A stretch of DNA of 10,000 nt from Glandiceps talaboti (lineage: Eukaryota > Hemichordata > Enteropneusta > Spengelidae): contig NC_135554.1 in assembly GCF_964340395.1 (NCBI RefSeq), positions 15,365,592 through 15,375,591 of the forward strand, in the 5' to 3' direction. Under the pieces are notes generated by a model. It was not told where the DNA came from. It did not search any database and saw only the letters and a list, made by a program, of their open reading frames with translations. Shown here one piece after another: positions 1 to 7,737 of the stretch; position 1 is the first letter of the stretch; each line of letters opens with the position of its first letter. A program made the translations under genes and the position numbers.

Positions 1-2
1 GC

Positions 3-253
3 AATTTGTCTGACTTTCCCTCACCCCCTGAAAATAGTACTAAGGAAATCAAGCTGTAGACAACCAAGATGAAACTAAAACTGTTGCTGCAGTGTATTCA
101 TATAATATTATCAGTGAGGGTGTAGTTTCTGAGAGTGACTTCTCCTCAAGTGGTGTGATGACCACACATTCAACCTCTGTCAGTGTTTCCATGACTACAG
201 GAGATAATATCCACACACCATATGCAACAACAATAGTTTCAGTTTGTGTCTAA
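3..253 (+). pseudogene. C-terminal coding piece with a one-base frameshift, unknown protein
   Basis: Two adjacent frames read like protein. The first, 3-56 (NLSDFPSPPENSTKEIKL), hits TAG at 57-59. From 59 the next frame runs 64 codons to TAA at 251-253, beginning DNQDETKTVAAVYSYNI and ending PYATTIVSVCV. One inserted base at the junction would join them as EIKL-x-DNQDE. The second part is rich in Ser, Thr and Val, acidic in its first half, and lacks membrane segments and cysteine pairs; it resembles a low-complexity C-terminal tail. No domain is recognisable. Either an old coding exon is now broken, or the frameshift is an assembly or sequencing error. The upstream part of the gene lies outside the window. 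No AATAAA is evident just downstream. The identity is unknown; the coding nature is inferred from composition and the abutting frames. Confidence 0.4.
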
Positions 254-350
254 CTTAAATTGCAGGTAGGGTGATTTCTGTGGTGATGTTGGTACTTGTA
301 GCCCTGTTCCTATCTGTATTTCATCATTTCCACAAAGTTTCTTGATGTAA

Positions 351-400
351 GGTATGGTATGGTATGGTATGGTATGGTATGGTATGGTATGGTATGGTAC
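351..400. repeat. (GGTAT)10 pentanucleotide microsatellite
   Basis: Ten tandem GGTAT units, the last ending in C instead of T. The array lies between the two converging 3' ends at 253 (+) and 638 (-). The open - strand frame across it, a run of Tyr-His-Thr-Ile-Pro, is a by-product of the repeat and not a gene. Confidence 0.97.
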
Positions 401-544
401 AATCAAAATCCATTTTCGCAAGCCAAAGCGTATATCTGTTAAAGCAACGAAAGATAAATGTTCTCATGGGAACTGGAGAGGGTGTATACATGGAGCAGTA
501 AATATGTAATGCTGTATTCCATTCTATGTATTGGTTGGTGGGTT

Positions 545-637
545 GTGAGATAGATAGAATCTTTATTGAACATTTATTAAAGGGGGAACAAACGTATGAT
601 AGATTTCATTTTCGCTTCATTTCTTGTGCTTAGGAAC
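545..637 (-). terminator. 3' UTR with two poly(A) signals
   Basis: Read on the - strand after the stop at 638, there are AATAAA hexamers at 578-573 and 567-562, followed by a short TATC-rich stretch (about 561-547). Two signals about 60-75 bases after a stop codon fit mRNA 3'-end formation. The short tetranucleotide tail is also a known feature of some LINE 3' ends. Confidence 0.55.
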
Positions 638-839
638 TTACGACACATATTCGCCAACCCTACATGCAGGTATAGAGCTATGAATTAAGTGGCCGATGGG
701 GTGAGGCATCATGGGAAGCAAAGTTAGTAGCTCCTCACCTCTTGAACCCTTCACCCAAGCAATGCTTTGGGCAATTGTTTCAAGACGTTTGAAGCTCCCA
801 ATGTTTTTTGTATTTTCCATAAAGTTTAACCCCAGTGTT
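638..839 (-). CDS. Putative terminal exon of a - strand gene, unknown product
   Basis: An open - strand frame ends at TAA (638-640) and stays open up to about 950. The part up to 839 has balanced, protein-like composition: TLGLNFMENTKNIGSFKRL, then AQSIAWVKGSRGEELL, ending CRVGEYVS. The stop is followed by a short A/T-rich 3' UTR with two AATAAA hexamers, as expected of a last exon. I chose 839 as the 5' edge because CTGCAG precedes it on the - strand and could be an acceptor, and because farther upstream the frame runs into the 25-bp repeats. The acceptor has a poor pyrimidine tract, so the exon could extend to about 934. No ATG suits a single-exon gene of this length. I do not recognise the family. 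The alternative is the 3' end of a non-LTR retrotransposon, given the TATC-rich tail. Confidence 0.5.
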
Positions 840-859
840 CTGCAGGCCTCATCAATGAC

Positions 860-1045
860 GTAATTTCTCAGTTGAATGATATACATGTTTTGTATACACG
901 TGTGAATGACGTCAGTTAATTCTCGGTGTGACAAAATACATAATTTCTAGTTACGTCTCAAATACGTAATTCCTCGGAGTTACGAAATACGTCAATGTTT
1001 TATTCAAATATTCGAATGATATAATTTCTTGGAGTAATGCATTGC
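860..1045. repeat. Degenerate array of 25-26-bp units
   Basis: Five related units occur at 860-884, 915-939, 940-965, 966-990 and 1021-1045. A representative is GTAATTCCTCGG followed by AGTTACGAAATAC. The two longer gaps (885-914 and 991-1020) are both 30 bp and also resemble each other (ATGTTTT near the start, GAATGA near the end). Start-to-start steps are therefore 55, 25, 26 and 55. TGACGTCA, a perfect CRE-type palindrome, lies at 907-914. The units are too diverged for a young satellite. Confidence 0.65.
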
Positions 1046-1234
1046 ATCCATTCTCTCAAACCAGAGCTTGTTATTTTTTCCGCCTTACTGGTAGGGCACG
1101 TACTGGACGGTGCCGTAAAAGAGACCGTGGTTTGCGACGATGCATTACGTGTACATCTTACTAAAGTAACACGTCAGCGGATTATTAACATAGAATTGCG
1201 TCGTATAATTTTACCACCCCCGTACATACAGTAG
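1037..1234 (+). CDS. Possible 65-codon ORF, unknown
   Basis: The frame starts with ATG inside the last 25-bp repeat unit and ends at TAG 1232-1234. The middle reads VIFSALLVGHVLDGAVKE and the end has IINIELRRIILPPPYIQ. Codon use is more even and more CpG-containing than the flanks, which suggests former or real coding sequence. There is no recognisable domain, no clear Kozak context and no adjacent poly(A) signal. The hydrophobic stretch near residues 11-20 is too short to call a membrane segment. It may be chance. Confidence 0.27.
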   Translation: MHCIHSLKPELVIFSALLVGHVLDGAVKETVVCDDALRVHLTKVTRQRIINIELRRIILPPPYIQ

Positions 1235-1239
1235 TTATT

Positions 1240-1902
1240 TCAAAGGCTTTTACTAAGCTTGTAAAACTGTGATGACCAAGACATCTTGTGAAGTTCTGCA
1301 GTATTTGATACCCATTAATAGTTAAAGTCGCAATATTTTCTTTGCACTGGATTTATGAAGCGGTGAATCGCCTCAGAAGTTTTTATCGCACCCATTCGAT
1401 ATGTTTGCATAGCGGTTTATTAGTTTGCTATAACTTTATGCGTTATTGTCTTTTCGTCCAGGTATCTCTTCAAATGTCGATTGAAATCTTCTCCCGTAAA
1501 TAACCAATCTTTGGTCGACTTGAAAATAGAGTGTGTTTTTTTTCGGTATGAGAAAGTATAGACCCTCCACCCACTGTCTATGGAGAAAGAAATGAATCTT
1601 TGTGGCTGTCCCTGCGGTAAAACTTAGATCATCATTTTAAAGTGGTCTCCTTGCAAGTAATGAGCAAACTCTTACAATCATACCATGATTTATGTGAAAA
1701 TGCCAAAGCAAGGTGTCAATTTATGGTTATGGCGTCACATCACCCAACTACATACGTAGGTAGGTCGCAAAGGTGAAAGTTCATTAGCGGTCGCCTTTAA
1801 CAAATCCCACCTTGGCCTCAAGCAGTCGTGACATGTCGTTCCTGCACGCCAATAAATTAATCTAAGAAAGAAATTGAGTAATTTTTCATCCGTAAAAGTG
1901 AG
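1240..1902. other. No supported gene; scattered short frames
   Basis: AT-rich with no long ORF. A pyrimidine-rich AG at 1460-1461 precedes a frame open to TAG at 1559-1561 (starting YLFKCRLKSSPV), and a 19-codon - strand frame ends at 1784 (NDMSRLLEAKVGFVKGDR, after a GCAG). Both are short enough to be chance. AGGTGAAAGTTCA at 1771-1783 resembles a DR1 nuclear-receptor site. Confidence 0.4.
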
Positions 1903-1986
1903 ATGCAGTCAGATGAATGTACCGGTGGAACTGATGCATCACGCCATCAGGAAGGTGATGTCAGACATATTTCATGTCGTTTTCAG
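1903..1986 (+). CDS. Possible initial coding exon with a strong splice donor
   Basis: ATG at 1903 opens a 28-codon frame starting MQSDECTGGTDASRHQEG and ending at CAG 1986. GTATGT follows at once (1987-1992), a good match to the animal 5' splice site, leaving a phase-0 exon. The peptide is hydrophilic and has no signal sequence or known domain. Reading through the donor gives a stop within about seven codons, consistent with intron beginning there. No downstream exon of the same gene could be assigned, and no clear TATA box is visible. Support is positional only. Confidence 0.33.
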
Positions 1987-1992
1987 GTATGT

Positions 1993-2696
<704 letters not shown>

Positions 2697-2776
2697 CTTG
2701 GTGAGTATCAATCTGCTAAGACAGTGCTCTATACCGCAGTGGCAGAGCGTAATAGTAAATAATAAAATAATAAAAC

Positions 2777-2795
2777 TATATATATATATACTATG

Positions 2796-2853
<58 letters not shown>
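2777..2853. repeat. (TA)7 plus (GT)28 microsatellites
   Basis: (TA)7 at 2777-2790 is followed by seven bases and then (GT)28 at 2798-2853. The frame reading through this block gives only Val-Cys repeats and is not a gene. Confidence 0.96.
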
Positions 2854-2854
<1 letters not shown>

Positions 2855-3570
2855 ATCAAAGACATGCATCGACAATACCGTTATTAAAACTAGAATTGTT
2901 TAATCAAGGTTTCTATGGAAGTATTTTTTTCTCGCTTATAAAACTTAAAAAACCCAGCTTATCAGCTTCAGGTAATCGAACTAATTTCTATTTCCAGTGC
3001 GTTTTGTATTTTTTTTTCATATTATCTGCCCTGGGAATATTAATCTGATGAAACGGATCAGAAACTGCAATAAATCATTCATGTTTGCAAGGCGAAGCAA
3101 AAAGAGGGAGATTTGGCAAATGAGATATTACTAAGATAGAAATACAAAGTCGAAGATACCAAGTCAGATACATAAAATTAATATGTACCTACAACTGATT
3201 TGTCGTAAACAAAATGCAATTATGACACGCCACTAACTATAGATGACCATAAAAATACTCACCATCATACAATTTTTTCCCTTTCAAACAGTTCTTGATG
3301 TTTGTTAGATTAAGGATTGTTATTTTCTTAAGAATATCAAAAGACAAATTTTAAATCGCAAAAAATTGATATAGGTTTGCTAATGTCTATGATTGTCAAC
3401 CATTTTAGTATGAATGTAAATAATTGTCTGTATGTTCGTTTGTTTATGTTTGTGTCTCGATCAGTGTCATATATATATATGAACAGAATGAAAATATACT
3501 AAACAGCATTATATTGATGACAATGTACTCTACTGGATACAGGAATTTCTTTCAAATCGTAAACAAAACG
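2854..3570. other. AT-rich intergenic or intronic DNA, nothing supported
   Basis: Many A and T runs and short frames only. The + frame from the AT/GT microsatellites continues to 3048 without protein-like composition. AATAAA occurs near 3070 without a coding end before it. Confidence 0.5.
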
Positions 3571-3651
3571 TATGTATGTATGTATGTATGTATGTATGTA
3601 TGTATGTATGTATGTATGTATGTATGTATGTATGTATGTATGTATGTATGT

Positions 3652-3691
<40 letters not shown>

Positions 3692-3740
3692 ATGTATGTA
3701 TGTATGTATTATATATGTGTGTGTGTATGTATGTATGTAT
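3571..3740. repeat. Composite (TATG)n/(TG)n microsatellite
   Basis: (TATG)21 at 3571-3654, (TG)10 at 3655-3674 and (TATG)8 at 3675-3706, followed by an imperfect TATATG/TG/TATG tail to 3740. The TG block looks like loss of the TA step inside one ancestral TATG array. The Met-Tyr-Val-Cys frames over it are artefacts. Confidence 0.96.
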
Positions 3741-3780
3741 AATTATTTTGTATGTGTATATATAAAATTATACGAACACG

Positions 3781-3887
3781 TTCCACAATAGACCATTACC
3801 CGTCTCGCGGGAGACGCCATTGAGTGCATAGCAACCACATTCGGGTGGTCAAGCTGAAGTGTCAACCGCTTAGCAACACCATTGTTC
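3781..3887 (+). repeat. Promoter-like dispersed repeat, copy B
   Basis: Diverged copy of the element whose other copy is on the - strand at 5378-5482. Shared blocks in order: TTCC..AATAGA..ATT..CCGTCTCGCGG.AGA, TAGCAAC, GG.GGTCAAGCT..G, and CCAT.TTGTTC. It contains CGTCTC-GCGG-GAGACG (3801-3816, a 6-bp stem) and two TAGCAAC RFX half-sites (about 3829 and 3870). An ATG occurs at 3920, as one does downstream of the other copy, but its frame closes after 20 codons. Confidence 0.6.
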
Positions 3888-3918
3888 TCGACGTCACGTA
3901 CAGTGCAATACGTATGAT

Positions 3919-3938
3919 CATGGAAGTATACTTCCATG
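3919..3938. repeat. Perfect 20-bp palindrome CATGGAAGTATACTTCCATG
   Basis: Twenty bases identical to their reverse complement, beginning one base before the ATG at 3920 downstream of promoter-like copy B. It could be a dimeric protein-binding site or a remnant of a small inverted insertion. Confidence 0.85.
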
Positions 3939-4598
3939 GTATGATAGATCAAGGGAAGCAAACTTTTAAAGTATGGTTGTAAAAACGATGTGCGTATGTG
4001 AAATTCATAACTAGCCGTCAGACGTGATGGTGATTTTTGGCCGTCTGGGCGCAGATGAAGAGCGGTTGAGATTGACAGTTTCAACATGAACTTGAACATA
4101 TTACTAGAGTTGGATCCACTCGAGGATCGCAGGCCCTATGGTTGAAAACTTGCATGTCAGGTCGCGAATATTGTATTCCTATTTTTAAACAACGTCTAAA
4201 ATTTGATACAATGTCATAACTTTTCCATAGACTTTTTATACGTCGTGTAGCGTCGTCTAAAAACCAACACAACAACGTGTACGCGATCACTTTACTGTAT
4301 AACGTGCTGTTAATAGTTGGCAATGATGTAATTCTTAGTCCGTAATTCGTCAGCTAAATTCGTCAGGGTCCGCTAAAAACTTTGAAATCGGTTTAGAATT
4401 TTTTTCGCTGTCTTTGATTTTATCATATACATTTATAAATGAGCTATATATATGCATTTAAAATTAAAATTTAGAGATACTATGTCGTTTTATTTTACAA
4501 ATTTGGACTATGAGTTCTACAACATGTTCATCGAACTCAAGTATAAACATGGCTGACACGTACACGTGTTTCACGCATCGCCGGTGATTCCCAATTCT
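3939..4598. other. No firm gene; several short protein-like frames
   Basis: Possible broken coding material on the + strand. One frame ends at TGA near 4087 (VMVIFGRLGADEERLRLTV), another starts at 4086 (MNLNILLELDPLEDRRPYG) and ends at 4143, and a third contains KTCMSGREYCIPIFKQRLKF. They lie in different frames with stops between, so at best this is a decayed exon. The two long - strand frames over 3743-4323 run through repeat and microsatellite sequence and look like chance. Confidence 0.3.
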
Positions 4599-4798
4599 AG
4601 TTCCTGACGATTGTATTCCGATTTTACTCTAAGTTATCTTCATACAGTACTAGTCTAGTTCATGACGACCGTATTCCGATTTTACTCTACGTTATTAAGG
4701 TAGGGTAAAATTGGAATACGGTCATTGGGAACTAGACTGGTAGATATTGTTGTATGAAGATAACATGTGGTAAAATCGGAATACGATTGTCAGGAACT
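4599..4798. repeat. 200-bp foldback (inverted-repeat) element, MITE-like
   Basis: The left arm (4599 to about 4694) and the reverse complement of the right arm align over nearly their full length. Both start AGTTCCTGAC, share GTATTCCGATTTTAC, GTTATCTTCATACA, CAGTCTAGTTC or close forms, and GACCGTATTCC.ATTTTAC, and close on TCTAC/GTAGG around a loop of about 9 bases. Each arm holds two direct copies of a motif (TAGTTC.TGACGA..GTATTCCGATTTTAC) about 57 bp apart in the left arm, making four copies in all. There is no coding capacity. No clear target-site duplication was found. This is typical of non-autonomous foldback or MITE-type DNA elements. Confidence 0.8.
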
Positions 4799-5230
4799 GA
4801 CTATGATTTCCCGATCTGTGACGATAATTAAGAACTTTTCAATTCTGAACTCTAGGACCGAAACGGGACATTGGCACTCTAAAAATGTGTAAGACTTTTA
4901 GCTTTCGTCCGTATTTGTCAACAGCGTAAATGTCAACGGTTCATAAGGGCTTACGGCTGGTGGATGTGTAGTAGTACTACGCCACACTTCATGTGCATTG
5001 CATTCTAATATACTTATATTGAATATTGGTGACGGGAAATGTTTCCACCATGTACATGTGTACTAATAATCAAAACTACTCGATTTTGCTTGTCATTAAT
5101 TACCATTTCTCAAGATTGAAATATTACAGCCATATAGTATGCTGCATAAGTTTGGCACTGACAACGTATTCCCAGAAATGACAGTCAGTTCGGAAATATA
5201 ATGACAGTGTGACACTGGCGTATTTTTCTT
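4799..5230. other. Non-coding, possibly first intron of the - strand SAP-like gene
   Basis: No supported ORF. If the 5231-5308 frame is a first exon, this stretch would be its downstream intron. A small inverted repeat, CAGTGT-G-ACACTG, lies at about 5204-5216. Confidence 0.35.
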
Positions 5231-5308
5231 TTAACTTGATGTTGACACGCTATATTTTCGCAACATGCTCTTTAGTTCGTGTACTTTCAATTTTTCAATG
5301 TCTTCCAT
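5231..5308 (-). CDS. N-terminal SAP-domain piece (first exon or decayed gene start)
   Basis: ATG at 5308-5306 (- strand) follows an in-frame stop, so the start is fixed. The 25 codons begin MEDIEKLKVHELKSML and end RKYSVSTSS before TAA at 5233-5231. The pattern LKVxELKxxLRxxxVSTS matches the first two thirds of the SAP motif, a 35-residue helix-turn-helix that binds A/T-rich DNA in chromatin and DNA-repair proteins. The usual G-K-K-x-E-L-I-x-R-L end is missing: a stop falls where the glycine should be, followed by Lys-rich codons. Either the exon ends here (CAA|GTTAAA is a weak donor) or one or two bases have been lost. About 70 bp upstream on this strand lies the promoter-like element 5378-5482, so a real 5' end is plausible. 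The match is from memory of the family consensus. Confidence 0.5.
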   Translation of the reverse strand: MEDIEKLKVHELKSMLRKYSVSTSS

Positions 5309-5377
5309 GATGACTTAGGATTGTAGATGGTCACAAACGGTAGTATTTTTTTCAGACTAATGCATTGACTTTCATAT

Positions 5378-5482
5378 GAACAACATGGCCACTCCGCAAA
5401 GCTTGACCTCCGTAGCAACCGTTGCTAGGTTATTTGCATATCTCGCAAGATCTGCCGCGAGACGGAAAATACTCTATTGGAA
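5378..5482 (-). promoter_or_regulatory. Promoter-like dispersed repeat, copy A, upstream of SAP-like start
   Basis: On the - strand it carries CCGTCTCGCGG (a relative of the TCTCGCGAGA promoter motif) with a second TCTCGC arm forming TCTCGC-10 bases-GCGAGA (5441-5462). It also has the octamer ATTTGCAT on the + strand (5432-5439) and a pair of RFX-type half-sites, CCTAGCAAC and GTTGCTACGG, one base apart (5411-5429). Clustered sites like these are typical of animal TATA-less promoters. It is the diverged counterpart of 3781-3887 in opposite orientation, so it may be a repeat family that carries promoter sites. The ATG of the SAP-like frame is 70 bp downstream. Confidence 0.5.
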
Positions 5483-5489
5483 GTAGTCA

Positions 5490-6146
5490 GCACTGTGGCA
5501 TTTCAATGACGGTTGATAAAACTGTCATTTGATGATTAGTTACACTCCTCTAGCACGGGCATAATTTACGAACCCTAGGACTTAGTTGGTCACTTATCAA
5601 GACACTTGAAAGTTGATATTCTAACAAAAGATATTAGTTGATGCATGGGACAACGAAAAGTAGCATTCCTAGTATTATCCCAAAAAAACGGAACCGTGTC
5701 AAAGTGGAGTAGTGCAATATCAATAGAAAATCTCATTTGGAAAGGATTGAAAGACATCAAATAGTTTGTTCTAGTCGTTATCAAAATGGGTGGGAGGGGA
5801 GGGGCACATTTGACATAATTCGTCAACCATTTTGAAACGTGCTGGTTTGTATGTACCATTCATGTACACAAACCCAAGGTCATGACCTCTCATTATATTC
5901 TATCGAACCCCAACCCCACCCCGTAGGTCCATCAGCAAACATAGTTCTGAATAGATATTGTATATTACTGTAATACCATTGACTTCGGCAAAATAAAATA
6001 GGCTATCATTGTTATTATCAAATTTCACCTTTTAGTCGGTTTTATACTAAACAGTCGTGCAAAACTGTATCTCTCCATGCATCGCTTGAAGTTTCCTTTT
6101 ATACTATATGCATAGTATACTTTAGTTCCTACGTCACAAATTAACC
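5490..6146. other. No supported gene
   Basis: A 39-codon + frame at 5645-5764 (MGQRKVAFLVLSQKNG) and an 89-codon - frame at 5590-5859 overlap; neither has splice or poly(A) support. TATACTAT-ATGC-ATAGTATA at 6100-6119 is an 8-bp-stem hairpin. Confidence 0.4.
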
Positions 6147-6351
6147 ATGATCATTTCTGTATGTGTATTTTCTGTAAAGATCTGGACAATTACCATCTCC
6201 AATTACACGTCTATTCTTACAAGCAATGTGTATACTGAACATGATATACAAAAAATTAGCCACGAAATATCAACAAAAAAAATAGCGAAATGTGAAACGT
6301 TCGGAATAAATGCTGAAATTCAAACGTTGTTTACATTATGCTTTTGTCGTA

Positions 6352-6476
6352 CTGTTATTGCATGTGTTTCTGGATGCAAAGCTAAAACATCACACCTTCG
6401 ATAATGTTGGCTACCTGGCATTATCTGTTTCTGGGTGCAAAGTTAATACAGCTCCCTTTCGATTATTCCTTTTCTA
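6352..6476. repeat. Diverged tandem duplication, two units of about 62 bp
   Basis: Units 6352-6414 and 6415-6476 share GTTTCTGG.TGCAAAG.TAA.AC and C.TTCGAT.AT. The translations VSGCKAKTSHLR and VSGCKVNTAPFR are alike but fall in different + frames because the period is not a multiple of three. The two overlapping + ORFs here (6147-6404 and 6310-6540) are therefore probably by-products and not genes. Confidence 0.6.
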
Positions 6477-6729
6477 TCTTAAGTTTGTATGCACGAGCTT
6501 CAGTCAAGTGAAAACGATAGAAGAGGTGTGGGCCAAATAATAATAGACAATATGCTTCGTCTCGTACCAAGGAGACTTGAGATCGATTTAAGTTAACCAT
6601 CGACATTTTCTATTTTTGTGGAGATGCCTCCTTAAACACCTTCTTTGTCTCGCCCTCTACTTTTAAAGTCATTTATTATGCGATTACAGACTGTGTTCCA
6701 CATGACAGCCCAGATTAAGACAACCACAG

Positions 6730-6782
6730 GCCAATGAAATATTAGATCACCTCAACGGAGACTTGCAGATCATCTTGAACAG
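6730..6782 (+). CDS. Possible internal exon joined to 6877-6979
   Basis: GCC at 6730 follows CCACAG and opens 17 codons plus two bases (ANEILDHLNGDLQIILN-AG) up to CAG|GTGAGG at 6783, a strong donor. A better pyrimidine-rich acceptor ends at 6689, but an exon starting at 6690 carries a stop in this frame. The donor is convincing and the acceptor is not. The peptide is protein-like, without a known domain. Its phase fits the next exon exactly. Confidence 0.32.
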
Positions 6783-6876
6783 GTGAGGACAATCGGGTCA
6801 TGTGTGTACAGTATACATATAGAGTTGTACGAATGCATCAAACGCGTCCATTGGTATGTTAACCACGGGAAGACAG

Positions 6877-6979
6877 ACCGGATGCCAAATGTCTGAGACC
6901 CCTCCGGCAGCAAAACAGCTACCATGACTACATTGAAGAGAGTAATCATCAATCACTCGAGGTGCCAGTCTCCGGGTAA
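6877..6979 (+). CDS. Possible terminal exon, unknown product
   Basis: With an acceptor after GACAG at 6876, one base A completes the AG left by the previous exon (AGA, Arg). The frame then runs PDAKCLRPLRQQ, NSYHDYIEESNHQ, SLEVPVSG to TAA 6977-6979. An in-frame TAA at 6860-6862 lies inside the proposed 94-bp intron, as expected if that part is removed. The peptide is hydrophilic and ends in a Tyr- and Glu-containing stretch that could be a cytoplasmic tail. The acceptor has little pyrimidine tract and no AATAAA is evident nearby. Protein-likeness and phase match are the only support. Confidence 0.32.
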
Positions 6980-7245
6980 ATCAGACAGAAGTAGGGTTCC
7001 AAAGGTGCACCGAAATCTGTTATATTTCACGGTATGTGAGGGGTAAGATAAATACGGGTTTGACACCGTCGGACTAGGACTGAGATAACGGAGTAAAAAA
7101 TAACAACTTTAGTTGAAATCCAATGTGCTTGACCTGTCAATTTCTATTCATGTTAATCACTTGGGAATGGACAATTCATCGACTTGTTTGTAATTATTCA
7201 TTCCATCTGTATGGGGTTTAGTGTTACGAAGAGTACAAACCATCC

Positions 7246-7437
7246 ATGCGACTTGGTTTGATGGAGGTTTACCTGCATTCGGTGAAGTTTGAAGTTAATA
7301 GCCACAGATATCAGACTAGATTTGATAAGATTCACATTCATGTACCCATCTCTCTGATATACCTATCCCATCGTGAGATAAATGAGAATATTATCTGGAA
7401 GTGCAATTCCGTGCAGTCATTTTACATCTTCTACTGA
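7246..7437 (+). CDS. Possible 63-codon ORF, unknown
   Basis: ATG at 7246 after an in-frame TAG a few codons upstream. It begins MRLGLMEVYLHSVKFEV, contains DKIHIHVPISLIYLSHREI and ends at TGA 7435-7437. Codon use is balanced, but there is no domain, signal peptide or poly(A) signal, and a frame of this length is not rare by chance at this base composition. Confidence 0.22.
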   Translation: MRLGLMEVYLHSVKFEVNSHRYQTRFDKIHIHVPISLIYLSHREINENIIWKCNSVQSFYIFY

Positions 7438-7702
7438 CCGTGATACGGGCTTTCAAAAACAAAATGTAGAGACAAGCAAAATGTGACTTTCAATGACAAG
7501 CGGTATGGAGTAGTCTCCCGTACTAGCGTAAACATTTACACATTTTTGAGAGAAGGTTTTCATTGAGTATATTTTGTATTTAGTGCTATTCTTGTATCGA
7601 ATCGTAAGATCTCTCTTTATGTTGGGAGTTTACTCATTTGCATGCCCAACTTTTGGTTCATGATTTCTCATTGGGCAATACTTGGTGAAGAGATGATTTG
7701 AT

Positions 7703-7737
7703 ACCACGTGTATATTATAATTTGATTATCACGTGGT
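7703..7737. promoter_or_regulatory. Twin CACGTG E-boxes as an inverted repeat
   Basis: ACCACGTG (7703-7710) and CACGTGGT (7730-7737) form 8-bp inverted arms around a 19-bp A/T spacer. CACGTG is the core bound by bHLH-leucine-zipper factors of the USF, MYC and MITF groups. Centre spacing is 25 bp. No gene start is known nearby, so function is open. Confidence 0.45.

Noticed and set aside
239-421. 60-codon - strand ORF with Tyr-His-Thr-Ile-Pro repeats
   Set aside because: It is the translation of the (GGTAT)10 microsatellite.
2698-3048. 116-codon + ORF across the GT repeat
   Set aside because: Its length comes from the microsatellite and T-rich sequence; the remainder is not protein-like.
3424-3791. 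Met-Tyr-Val-Cys repeat ORFs
   Set aside because: By-products of the TATG array in two frames.
3743-4323. Two - strand ORFs of 118 and 80 codons
   Set aside because: They run through the promoter-like repeat, the palindrome and microsatellite edge; no splice, start or poly(A) support.
5590-5859. 89-codon - strand ORF
   Set aside because: No domain or signals, and an opposing + frame of similar quality overlaps it.
6147-6540. Two overlapping + ORFs
   Set aside because: They cross the out-of-frame tandem duplication; composition is A/T-driven.
6770-6952. 60-codon - ORF beginning like a signal peptide (MMITLFNVVMVAVLL)
   Set aside because: It lies opposite the better-supported + exon pair, and nothing after the hydrophobic start looks like a secreted protein.
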